From Glutinoglossum americanum (lineage: Eukaryota > Ascomycota > Geoglossomycetes > Geoglossales > Geoglossaceae): 64,000 nt of DNA. Shown in pieces: positions 24,458 to 34,150 of the stretch (positions are counted from its first letter, which is position 1; the number at the start of each line of letters is the position of its first letter). The position numbers and the translations under genes were made by a program. Where the stretch lies: contig JAGHQL010000113.1 of assembly GCA_020080175.1 (NCBI GenBank), positions 1-64,000 on the forward strand. The letters are read 5' to 3'. Under the pieces are notes generated by a model, which worked only from the letters and a program-made list of their open reading frames with translations, made no database searches and was not told the DNA's origin.

Positions 24458-24992
24458 TGTACTAACTAATAAGATCCAATCGCCATCTAGCATTTCAGAA
24501 TTAGGGTTGAGTACAAAGGAGCAGACCCAGCTCAAATATTTTGTTAATCTAATGGATCCTAAAAATACTGGCATCATCCGGGCGGGTGTGGCAGTGTACG
24601 TTATAGGAAGATCTGAGTTGCCCGAGCCAACACTTGCTGTAGTGAGCCAAAAATTCGTTCCCGGTTTAATCAGGAGGTAGATGCTGAAGTGGCTGCTCTA
24701 GATCTGGGATTTTGCAGACGGAGATCGACTGGGCCATCTAACGCAAATCGGGTTGTACATTGCACTTAGATTAATTGGCCACGCACAATTTGGAGAAACC
24801 CTCAATCGATCACATGTCTTCCGACGTAAGTAATTAACCTCCAGAAGTTTTAGTACCAAGAGGCGAGTGAGCACCTAACTTCAAATACGCTATAGCTGGC
24901 CCTATTCCGGTGTTCCAGGAATTAAAATTGCCCCCCCAAACCCAAAACCCATTCAAATCATCTTATACGCGTCCTGCGAGAGGGTTAGGTAG
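24458..24992 (+). pseudogene. EH-domain (Ede1/Eps15-like) gene fragment
   Basis: Three exon-like blocks, about 24,499-24,641, 24,702-24,825 and from 24,896, are joined by good introns (GTGAGC..CTCTAG, 60 nt; GTAAGT..CTATAG, 70 nt) that keep the frame. Together they give one Eps15-homology domain. Landmarks are the EF-hand-like loop NLMDPKNTGIIRAG, then LPEPTLAVIWDFADGDRLGH, LTQIGLYIALRLIGHAQ, and the post-domain FRPGPIPVF. Family knowledge: EH domains bind NPF peptides in endocytic scaffolds, and Ede1 carries several. Here there is one, no convincing start codon after the upstream gene's stop, and the coding sequence runs into the inverted repeat at 24,993. It is a truncated duplicate whose splice sites still look intact. 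Confidence 0.65.
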
Positions 24993-25060
24993 CGGCCTGT
25001 CTCCGGGCAGTCATTTTGGAAAGTCGTGATTTTGAGAGTCGTATTCGACTGCCCCGGAGA
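24993..25060 (+). repeat. Left terminal inverted repeat of the composite element
   Basis: Starts CGGCCTGTCTCCGGGCAGTC. Bases 25,001-25,058 are themselves palindrome-ended (CTCCGGGCAGTC ... GACTGCCCCGGAG). The inverted partner is at 35,401-35,468. Confidence 0.75.
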
Positions 25061-25130
25061 CTCGATGTCCGAGCTGCATGCCGGCACTCTCACCGCTCTT
25101 ATGCAGTGGCTCTCCATACCGAGTAGGCTT

Positions 25131-25297
25131 CGGGAAGGAACCAGAAGTCGGGTTGAGGGTCGGGAAGGTACCGGAGGTCAGATTGAGGGTTGGGAAGGTA
25201 CTGGAGGTCAGAAAGGTACCGGAGGTCGGGAAGGTACTGGAGGTCGGAAAGGTACCAGAGGTCAGAAAGGTACCGGAGGTTAGATTGAGGGTCAGGG
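25131..25297 (+). repeat. 18-bp GC-rich minisatellite
   Basis: About seven units of GGAAGGTACCGGAGGTCG with single-base variants, spaced in three places by a 10-12 bp GATTGAGGGT-type insert. Each unit contains a GGTACC or near-GGTACC palindrome. It lies just inside the left inverted repeat, in a subterminal position. Confidence 0.85.
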
Positions 25298-25429
25298 TAG
25301 AATATAAGTTAGAGAAGAGGTTGAAAGCTTTCTTATATATATATATAGTCTTGAATAGTTTCAACAGTGAAGTAATATCATCAAATCAGCTATAACAACC
25401 TGGATATTACCTTCTAATTTATCTAACTT

Positions 25430-25870
25430 TGTTGTTGCTTTTATTTATGAGGTTATTGAAAATATGCTTTCTCAATACCTTACACCTCCTCAAGCTAGTG
25501 AGCTATTGCATTCAGACAATACTTGTAATCAGCTACAGGATTATGCCTTCAGTTAGGGTTTTTATATTATGATTACCAGTCATAATAGTGCAAATACTAA
25601 TATTAGATATACTTATATTCATCATAGTCATTCTACTTGCAATTGATATTATTTGAATCAGTATAAAACTAAAAAAAGTAATAGAGGGAAAGAAGATACC
25701 AATATTCAAGTTAAAAGATATTCTTGGTAAATATATATCTTATATAAGGATGTAACTAAAAGTAAGCATTATATGATTACTTTTTTTAAGACTTATATTG
25801 ATTTTTTAATATAAAAGTAGACCAGAAAGCTTGATTTCTAGATATTACAAATATAACTTATAAAGATACT
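25430..25870 (+). pseudogene. MULE transposase fragment, N-terminal FAR1-like region
   Basis: One frame reads LTPPQASELLHSD, then QLQDYAFS-stop-GFYIMITSH, then RYTYIHH and NRGKEDTNIQVKR. This is the pattern of the N-terminal zinc-binding region of fungal Mutator-like transposases (aromatic-A-x-x-x-GF, then R-Y-x-Y/C-I-H-H, then a basic NRGK stretch). Stops are TAG/TGA at Gln/Trp-like positions, fitting RIP. The reading is cut off by the Helitron insertion at 25,951/25,952. Transposase function would be DNA strand transfer; this copy is dead. Confidence 0.6.
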
Positions 25871-26042
25871 TATAATATGGTATCTAATTTATTAATATAT
25901 CTTATTTATCCTATACTATACTGTCTTAACTATCTAATTCCTTATCGTAAATCCGGGTCACGTGCTACCCCATCAAATAATAAAATTTTCTGTTCAGTCT
26001 GCAACCTCATTCATATCCGTATATCCTATACAAGCTACCGTA

Positions 26043-29000
26043 ATGCCACCATCCTCCTCTAGCAGCTTCTGTACTAGCTGTAAACAGTATCGTTCTCATG
26101 ATTTATTTCGGCGTGATCGTCTTGGTCGGCCTTATAGAACCTGTCAGAGTTGTATTGTAGGAAGAATATATTCCATAACGATATATCTTATATCTTATAT
26201 CTTATTAATACTGCATATTAGGAACGACGGCAGCGACCTACTTTAACGGATATCGATGGTAATATGACAAGATCTAGACAGTCAAGACAATATAATACGG
26301 TGCAATCCGAAGATCGTTTAATGGAACAACCACGACAACAACGTGGTAGACCTCGACAATCTCCGCAACCTCCTCTTGCATTTATTTCATCTTTACATCG
26401 ATATCAACTACTATCTCTTGGAGCGATGAATCATTCTTGCGATACTTGCGGAGCATTGCACTGGATCGATGAGCGTATAAATACCAGTACAACGAAAAAT
26501 CCAGTTTGGGAAGTCTGCTGCAAGAAGGGCGATATTCATCTAGACCAGTTTTATTCTCCTCCACCTTATTTATATCATTTACTAACTTCTACGGATAGAG
26601 AAGCAAAGATATTTCGCGAGCATATTCGTCAATATAATGCTGCCCTTACTTTTACCTCTGCAAACTACAATACAGATACCCGTATCCATAATCAGAATGG
26701 CCTTACCTGCTTTCAGATTTACGGAGAGTTGTATCATTTACAAGGTCCGTTAAGTACAGAAGAAGGACAGCAGCCACGCTATGCACAACTTTTGTTTTAT
26801 GACGCAAAACAAGCAGCTGAAATACGAATGAAACGGAACCCACAATTGAATCAACAGATCTTAGAAAAATTAACGGATATGCTATATGCAGTTAATCCAT
26901 TTATTACTCTTTATCATACTGCGAAGGAACGACTACAGTCCATTAATGATGATGTACGTATTATTCTTAATCCGCGGATGGAACTAATAGTAGAGAATGA
27001 TGCAGATAAACGTCGATATAATTTACCAGTCAGTAATGAAGTTGCTGTTATTATTCAGGATGAATATGGCCAGCCTTGCAAACGCGATATTATTCTTGCT
27101 AAGCGTAACAGTACTCAAACATCCCATATCAGTCCTACGCATGCAGCATATATGCCGCTACACTATGTTTTATTATTTCCATACGGCGATCGTGGCTGGC
27201 ATTGGAGCTTACGATTATTAGATCGAAATAATATACGAATAAAGGACCGTTTAGCTCAACGAACATATTATCGATACCGTCTTCATACCCGCAAGAATAA
27301 GGAAGCACTTTTCTGTGCAGGACGACTTTTTCAGCAGTTTGTGGTTGATGCATGGGCTATCTGTGATCAGGATAAGCTCGAATGGCTCCGTAATCATCAA
27401 GCAAACCTTCGTGCTGATTTATACAGTGGTCTTACGGATGCAATGCTTCGTCATGATGTTAATGTGAATAATCTTGGTCGACGTATTATTCTTCCCTCCA
27501 GTTATACTGGTGGAGATCGTTTTATGCAACAGCTTTTTCAAGATTCAATGGCTATTGTTCGTCATTTTGGAAGGCCAACACTTTTTATTACATTTACAGC
27601 AAATCCACGGTGGGTGGAGATTCAACGGGAGCTTTACGAAGGTCAAACTGCAATTGATCGCCCAGATATTGTTGCGCGAGTCTTTTGGATCAAGGTAAAA
27701 CAGTTATTACAGGAGCTAAAGCAGAAACAGATTTTTGGACGATATTTAGGCTGCGTATGGACTGTTGAGTATCAAAAACGGAGCTTACCACATATTCACC
27801 TTTTATTATTCCTGCATCCAGATGATCGTTTTCAGGATGCGGCCCGTATTGATGAAATTATATCTGCTGAACATCCGCATCCAACTATAGATCCTACTGG
27901 AGAGTTAACGGAGATCATCAAATCTATCATGACTCATGGACCTTGCGGTACGGAATTCCCCAATGCTCCATGTATGCGTCGCGATAATGAAAATACAGTA
28001 TTAGTTTGTACAAAGCGTTATCCACGACCGTTTCAAGATATGACAGTGGTAAAAGAGGATGGTTACCTTCTTTATCGACGACGCAATAACGGACAAAAAT
28101 GGATGGTAACTATATCAGGTCAGCGGACATTTACAATGGATAATCGCTGGGTAGTTCCATATAATCCATATCTTACCCTCCGTTATAAAGCGCATATCAA
28201 TGTTGAAGTTTGCGCATCAGTACAGGCAATTAAATATATTCATAAATATATTTATAAAGGTACGGATCGAACTGCTTTACGTCTAACAGATGAGGATGAT
28301 GAGATTACTAGGCATTTGCAAGGTCGTTATATAGGACCAACGGAAGCAATCTGGCGAATATTTGAGTTTTCTACTCATGAAGAATATCCACCAGTAATTC
28401 ACCTACCTATTCATCTACCAGATCAGCAGCCAGTTTATTTTGCAGCTAATGCAACAGAGGAAGAGATTCGTGAACGTATGCAAATGGCGCAATCTAAGCT
28501 GATAGCATTCTTTCAGTATAATACGGATCATGTGGATGGACGGCAATATCTATATCATGAATTTCCAACATATTATACCTTTATCGAAAAGAGAAAGATA
28601 TGGTCTAAACGGAAACGCGGCACTGCAATAGGTCGTATATATCATCTCAGTCCATTTGCAGGTGAACGATACTATTTACGGATGTTATTAACTACAGTAC
28701 GTGGTCCAAAGTCTTTTATGGACATTCGAACTATTAATAGTGTTATTCATCCAACGTTTTAAGATGCTTGCATTGCATTGGGTTTATTAGAAGATGATAA
28801 AGAATGGGTGGATTGCTTTACGGAAGCAGTACTGTTCTCATCTGGTAAGGCACTACGGATGCTTTTCATAACAGGATTACTTTATGATAATATTACTGAT
28901 CCACTTTCTCTATGGATACGGTTCCATCAATATATCTATGATGATCTTATATACAGTTTACGGCAACAACAGATCACAATCGATGATTTGGAGGATCCGC

Positions 29001-30568
29001 ACTATGATTACGGTTTATTTCTTATTCATGAAGTTCTTGCAGAAAATGGAAAGACACTTACTGACTTTAGACTACCTCCGTATCAACATAACTGGAGCCA
29101 TATTATTGGTAATTCGCTGATTACAGCGGAGTTGAATTATAATACTACTGAAGAACAGAATCTCCATACAGAACGATATGCGCAACTCAATACGGATCAG
29201 ACGAATTGTTTTAATACAATTATTACCAGTATTACAGAGAGTCCGAAAACTTCACATTTCTTTTTACAGGGCCCTGCAGGTACCGGTAAAACCTTTCTTT
29301 ATAAAACTATCTGTCATTACTATCGTGCTTTAGGAAAAATCGTCCTTTGCGTAGCATCTTCTGGTATCGCAGCACTTCTTTTACCTGGTGGACGGACATC
29401 GCACTCCCGATTTAAGATTCCGCTAGAGGTTCACGAGTCTGCAATATGTGCTATATCTAAGTCTTCAAATCTTGCAGACCTTTTACGAAAAGCATCATTA
29501 ATTATTTGGGATGAAGTTCCTATGCAACATAAGTATTGCTTTGAAGTGGTACATCGTACATTGGCTGATATATGCGATGATAGTTTACATCCCTTTGGTG
29601 GTATCCCCGTTATTTTGGGTGGTGATTTTGCACAGATTCTTCCAGTTGTCCGTTTAGGCAATCGAGAGGTAATTGTTAATGCATGTATTCAGCGGTCATT
29701 TTTATGGCCGCAGTTACAACAGTTGAAACTGCAACAGAATATGCGAGTCCGTATTGGTGAGGATAATCAGCGTTTTGCTGGGTGGGTGAGTTCTTTACCC
29801 TATAACATCACGTTATATGGTAGAATTCCACTATTAGAAAGTATTATACAGTTTACATCCTTAGAGAGCTTTTGTAACCACGTTTTTCCGCGACAGCAGT
29901 TACAGCAAGCAAATACTGATATGCAATTTTTTCGGAGTCGCTCAATATTGTCAATGCGGAATGAAACCGTTACAGCTCTTAACGATTATCTTATACAGCA
30001 GTTAACTGGCAATATACATACCTACAACTCCGTCGATTCTGCAGACGTCAATAACACTACTGAAGGTCATGAGGAATTACTAATAGAGTTCCTCAATAGC
30101 CTTAATCCAGCTGGATTACCTCCTGCAAGACTACGTCTTAAAATTGGCGCTCCAATTATTCTTTTACGGAATCTATATCCAAAGGAAGGATTATGTAATA
30201 GTACCCGCATGATGGTAACACGCTGTGGACAACGCTGCATAGAAGCCCGTATGCTTGGAGGTGAGTTCGATGGTCAGTTAAAAGTTCTTCCAAGAATACG
30301 TTTAACTACAACAGAGGGTGAACTACCGTTTCAGTTAATACGAAAGCAGTTTCCAGTTAAACTATGCTTTGCCATGACTGTAAACAAGTCGCAAGGTCAA
30401 TCACTTGATACTGTTGGTATTGATCTTCGTTCTTCTGCTTTTACTCATGGTCAGCTGTATGTTGCATTGTCAAGAATTACTAATATTAGTGGTCTCAGTG
30501 TTTTATTGTCAGAAAATGATGATGGTAAGACTGATAATATCGTATATCCTGAGGTTTTGCTTCTATAA
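26043..30568 (+). CDS. Helitron Rep-helicase, one in-frame stop
   Basis: Exon 1, 26,043-26,156, encodes a zinc-finger-like start (CTSCKQYRSHDLF .. YRTCQSC). A 65-nt intron (26,157-26,221) joins it in frame to a long exon from 26,222 to the TAA at 30,566-30,568. The long frame has one internal TAA (28,760-28,762), giving pieces of 884 and about 600 codons, a C-to-T-type change if the codon was CAA. Domains in order: Helitron-like N-terminal region with a C-x2-C pair (SCDTCGALHW); HUH endonuclease motif PHIHLL at 27,791-27,799; paired tyrosines in YIHKYIYKG at about 28,232; then a PIF1-type helicase with Walker A GPAGTGKT (29,270-29,294), Walker B WDEVP and the late motif NKSQGQSLD. It nicks and unwinds the element for rolling-circle transposition. 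The helicase half could be made only by stop read-through or internal initiation. Confidence 0.9.
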
Positions 30569-30695
30569 TTATTTTACCAGTTCTTTACAGTCATTTACGG
30601 ATCTATTTTAATCCTTTTACAGCTCATATTATTCTTCAGCCCTCCACAGACATCCGTAATTCTCTACAATCCTCCACAAATCTCTTTAAATACAA

Positions 30696-31456
30696 TTATT
30701 CCTCCATTTCCATATCGCTATCACTCTCAATCTCAATTGTTTCCACCTTCTCCATATCTTCTACCTCTTCTTCATATGTCTCTGCTAGCTTGCGGTACAG
30801 TTTTGCCCTTTTACAAAGCAATTGCATCCGATTAGGCTTCGTAACGGCCTTGCGCTGGCCCGTATTCCGTTTGGAAGTCCGTTTTGGCTCCGTTACAGAG
30901 CTTGCAGGTGTGTTTTGGCCTATAAACAGTTAGAAATGAAGCTAACAATAGGGAAATACTTACGAAAACTGCATCTGCAGCTCCCACTACCATAGTGGCA
31001 GTTGGTACAGGCCCCAGCTAGCTTTCCCTGTACCACCACACACTTTACAAAGGGCCCAGCCTGCCTCTTGCAGGAAGCACAGGCCTGGGCCGGCTCCTGA
31101 CCCCGGGTATAGCCCAGAACGGCCTCCTGGTTGACCATTCGGTCCCATACGATATCCCGGCCAGCTCTGAGATTGACCCCCCGGGCCCTGGGCAGCCTTG
31201 CAAGGGATTGGAGTGCTGCCGAGGCCTTCTCTGGAAGCTGCTCGGCGCGTGCAGCAAGGGCGCGAGGGCTTTCGGCCTGTAATGCAGGCAGGTCGAGAGC
31301 TGCGGTGTCGGCTGCAGAGGCCGTCGCGGCACTGCGAGCACTGCTGGAGGCCCCGGGGACGGGAACGGCAACGATGGGCGCGGTGGGGGGCGCATTGTTG
31401 GTGCTGGCAGTGGCAGTAGCACTGGTAGGCGGCATAGAGGTCGCGCGGGTTGGCAT
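30696..31456 (-). CDS. Helitron-borne Cys-rich protein, DUF3716-like, spliced
   Basis: Convergent to the Rep-helicase gene and inside the Helitron. Exon 1 is 30,964-31,456 and exon 2 is 30,696-30,919, joined by a 44-nt intron (GTAAGT..TATAG); the product is 238 residues with an intact frame. Residues 1-85 are Ala/Thr/Pro-rich and low complexity. Residues about 115-165 hold the conserved part: ACASCKRQAGPFVKCVV, then GACTNCHYGSGSCRCSFR, the C-x2-C ... C-x2-C pattern I recall as DUF3716 (PF12511). Exon 2 adds a strongly basic stretch (KRTSKRNTGQRK) and an acidic tail (ESDSDMEMEE). The basic and zinc-binding features suggest nucleic-acid or chromatin binding; that is inference. Codon usage is much more GC-rich than the helicase gene, pointing to capture from another genomic context. 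Confidence 0.75.
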
Positions 31457-31558
31457 AATGGCTGTATGTAGAGTATATAGATCAATTCGAACGTTTACAT
31501 AGAATTTTACAGCTACGATCTCCGTTTTGCCCCTTTCGTGCACGTGACCCCACCCCAA

Positions 31559-31590
31559 CACCTCGCGGTCGCGAGGTGGCCGACTGCTAG
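31559..31590 (+). other. Helitron 3' terminus: hairpin plus CTAG
   Basis: Perfect palindrome CACCTCGCG / CGCGAGGTG around a GT loop, 8 nt before the terminal CTAG; the next base outside is T. This is the rolling-circle termination signal of Helitrons. Confidence 0.9.
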
Positions 31591-31899
31591 TGTAAAGAGG
31601 TAATCTCAATATACTATAGTAATATAGTAAGCTATAGCTTTAAGGAATGCTCAGATATTTTATTTTCAAGCTAATCATATTATAGCAGTTCAAGGTCTTA
31701 CTTTCAATTGAAAAGATTTTTTATAATACTCAGAAAGCTTCTAATAAGGTTTTAGATAAAAGAAATTTTAACTCCTTATTTAATTTTTTAAGCAGTTACA
31801 ATTACAATATTTGTTTTAGATATCACTATGAGATAGACTTAACAACTATAAAACTGATTAGTAAGACTTGAAGTAATTGTTTTTCATGTCTGATACTCA

Positions 31900-32870
31900 A
31901 ATTTAGTGAGGTTAACAATTTTGTAGCTTTTTTATAGTGGAGATAGATACTATATTTAATATCAATAATCTCAAACTACCTTTAATAATTCTTATCAGTA
32001 TCAGCAATACTGGAGACTCTTTTCTCTTAATCTTTAGCTTTTTGTTATAAATAAGACCTAGAGGGAAAGTATTAAGCTATTAAAAGAACAAGTGTATTAA
32101 GTAAGTCTATTTAGTTAGATAGATTTAAATAAATAGAGTTTGAAATACTATAAAAAGAAATTTATTGAAGGTATAAAAACAAGAGGTTATATAAAAAGCA
32201 AAGTAAAGTAAGAGGAGATCTTTATATATATATGATATTAAAGAGTAAGTTAATAGGTTTACTAAATAAATATGTGAATAATGTTAACAAACAAATAACA
32301 GTAGTGTTATAGGGTAAACCCATAATACTTTCTTCTAAGTAAAAGTAAGGTCTGTTTTGATCTTATCTTTGAGTCTTTAAAAGAGTTAATATAGGAAGAG
32401 TATTTATTCCCTATTATTATTATTAGAGATTAAGCAAAAGAACTGAAAGTATCACTTTCAAGTAGTATACTTAACTCTATATCTTGGTTTTGTAAATAAT
32501 ATAATGTAGAAAGTATCAGAAAGCATCTACTGAATCGTGATTATATCAAAAATAAAATTAATACTTTTAAAACTTTTATCTGAAGGTATTTTCAAGCCAG
32601 TACTTTCAGTACCTTACAAACTAACAAAGCAAAGCTCCTGAAGGTTCTAAAAGCCCATGAGGTTCAATATGTCAAGAAAAACTGGGTTACTAAAGTAAAA
32701 TTTGTTTGTAAGAGCTATATTGAGCTTTTACCTAACTTAAAAGTTTATTCTACTTAGAGCCAAAAGTATGAATGCTGTACTTAAGGAAAGCTTTAGCTAC
32801 CAGATCAGCTTGTAAGAGGCTTGCAAACAATTGGTTAAGGCAGTCAGAACTTTTGAGATCAAGTTACTTA
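31900..32870 (+). pseudogene. MULE transposase fragment, catalytic core, interrupted by an LTR-like copy
   Basis: 31,946-32,045 reads DTIFNINNLKLPLI, then ISNTGDSFLLIFSF, matching the D-x-T-[YF]-x-x-N ... TNTGKSFPxAxSF block around the first catalytic Asp of fungal MULEs. After an LTR-like insertion (32,047-32,327) the same protein resumes at about 32,345: an IIIRD-stop-A block like VISDQA with the second Asp, then SISWFCK, NVESIRKHLLNRDYIK, NWVTKVKFV and SYIELLPNL. Near 32,820 it ends with a helical AVRTFEIKLL. The degree of match falls off further right. Heavily RIP-marked and inactive. Confidence 0.6.
32047..32327 (-). repeat. Short LTR-like repeat, family 2, copy 2
   Basis: About 281 bp matching 20,312-20,584 throughout, inserted within the MULE core. 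A fossil with no internal coding region. Confidence 0.6.
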
Positions 32871-32879
32871 ATATAGAAA

Positions 32880-33075
32880 TTATTAGTATTATAGATTTAT
32901 TCTATAATATTATTATTGTATATGACTGTTATTCTGTATATGTTTACTTAATAGGTTTACTAACCTACTCCTTAATATACTATATATATAAAAATCTTTT
33001 TCTTACTAAATTTCTTTCCTCATACAATCTCTTGTTTCTATTATTACATAATAAATCTGTTTTTCTGACAGTAAC
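32880..33075 (+). repeat. Partial LTR-like repeat, family 2, inverted relative to copy 2
   Basis: Plus-strand match to the minus strand of family 2, around TTTACTAACCTACTCC and TATATATATAAAAATC. Ends are eroded. Together with copy 2 it puts inverted family 2 sequences on both sides of the MULE continuation. Confidence 0.45.
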
Positions 33076-33295
33076 TCTACTTTCTCCATATTTCATCTGT
33101 AACACTAATATGATTATAAAATCTAAGGTTTTAGATATGAATGGATTTGTAACCTTATTAAGCAAAATTATTAATTATGTTCTTGATCTCATAATACTTA
33201 AATAGTTTGCAGCATATATTCTAAAGCCAGACTTTATCTAGCAAGATAGTTGTTTGTATAGTTGTCACCTTTTATTAAGATATAAGTTACCTTAT

Positions 33296-33488
33296 TAACA
33301 TCGCTTATCAGTGAGCGGTGAATATCAGTAAGCAGTAAACTTTGTATTACTACACCAAAATTTGTATGTAGGGGTACTTTTTTCAGAAAAAGAAAGTTGT
33401 TGCCAAAGTATACTCACATACAAATTTTGGTGTGTAATACAAAGTTCACCGCTCACTGATATTCACTACTTACTGATAAGCGACATTA
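33296..33488. mobile_element. 193-bp MITE with ~80-bp terminal inverted repeats
   Basis: Nearly the whole element is a palindrome. Ends read TAACATCGCTTATCAGTGAG and, inverted, TAATGTCGCTTATCAGTAAG. The arms continue through AAACTTTGTATTACTACACC and AAATTTGTATGT to a ~35-bp unpaired centre (33,375-33,410). The outer ~28 bp resemble the 3' end of the pogo-type transposon at 18.7 kb (TAATATCGCTTGTCAGCGAC), with differences largely transitions, so it is probably a non-autonomous derivative moved by such a transposase. TA flanks fit Tc1-mariner target choice. Confidence 0.85.
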
Positions 33489-33559
33489 TCACTAGATGAT
33501 AAAAGTAGTTATAAAAAACTTTTCTCTTTTACCATCTTTGATTTACATATGATGGTAAT

Positions 33560-33830
33560 TCTGTCATAACTTGTAGTTGATTATCCAGCGAGGCTATTTA
33601 GGCCTCCGCAACCAGGTAACTAGCTTAGGTTATGCAAATAGTAACTTGCTTATATAGCTATATAGATTCCATAAGTGTATATCCTTATTGCTTTATAACA
33701 TCTAGTCCATTATTGAATACCTATTATGTATATAAATAGCTCGCTAGCCTCCCACTGAAGGTCAGTGATTAGTTCTTTTATATCTTCTACTTACTAGAAT
33801 TAAGTCTATTCTGTCTACTTTATATTTTAA
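33560..33830 (+). repeat. Possible LTR fossil with TATA box
   Basis: Starts TGTCATAACTTGTAG. It contains a TATA-like TATGTATATAAATAGC at about 33,725 followed by a C/T-rich stretch, as at the R/U5 end of fungal LTRs. No second copy lies in the window to prove it, and 33,830-34,140 shows only faint, broken coding. Confidence 0.25.
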
Positions 33831-34150
33831 ACCGGGCCAACATCAAGTCACCCTGAATCATTGACTATTAAGTCCATCTAATAGTCCTCATACATCTAGA
33901 CCTTACCTAGATATAGACTAGTTGGTCAGCTATTGTCATCGCTACGGAATGCAATGTTATACTGTTATTGAACCTCTTAGATCCCTTGACGTTGGAGTGC
34001 CTTTATGTCATCTTGATATCAAGAGTTCTTACAAATTCTTTAAAAGTCCTGTCTGAGCTGGAGAATAAGTTATAAAATATCATGAAGTAACAATAGATCC
34101 TTAAGAGTATCAGGTAGAAGGATATCAAAATAGAAGTATGAATATTATTA

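Larger units (their letters stand above)
25952..31590 (+). mobile_element. Helitron (rolling-circle transposon), 5.64 kb, both ends defined
   Basis: The 3' end is textbook: a perfect 9-bp-stem hairpin (CACCTCGCG-GT-CGCGAGGTG, 31,559-31,578), 8 nt, then CTAG at 31,587-31,590 followed by host T. The proposed 5' end is TC at 25,952-25,953 preceded by host A, giving the A|T target Helitrons use and no target duplication. An 11-bp inverted repeat supports it: GGGTCACGTGC at 25,955-25,965 and GCACGTGACCC at 31,540-31,550, one at the 5' terminus and one just before the 3' hairpin, as in Helitron2-type asymmetric terminal repeats. It carries a Rep-helicase gene and an antisense accessory gene. The low number of lesions against heavily mutated flanks implies a young insertion into an already RIPed MULE. 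Confidence 0.85.

Noticed and set aside
25131-25297. Coding collagen-like repeat (Gly-rich translation of the 18-bp array)
   Set aside because: The open frame follows from unit length being a multiple of three; it lies in the subterminal part of a transposon, and spacers of 10-12 bp would break any coding constraint.
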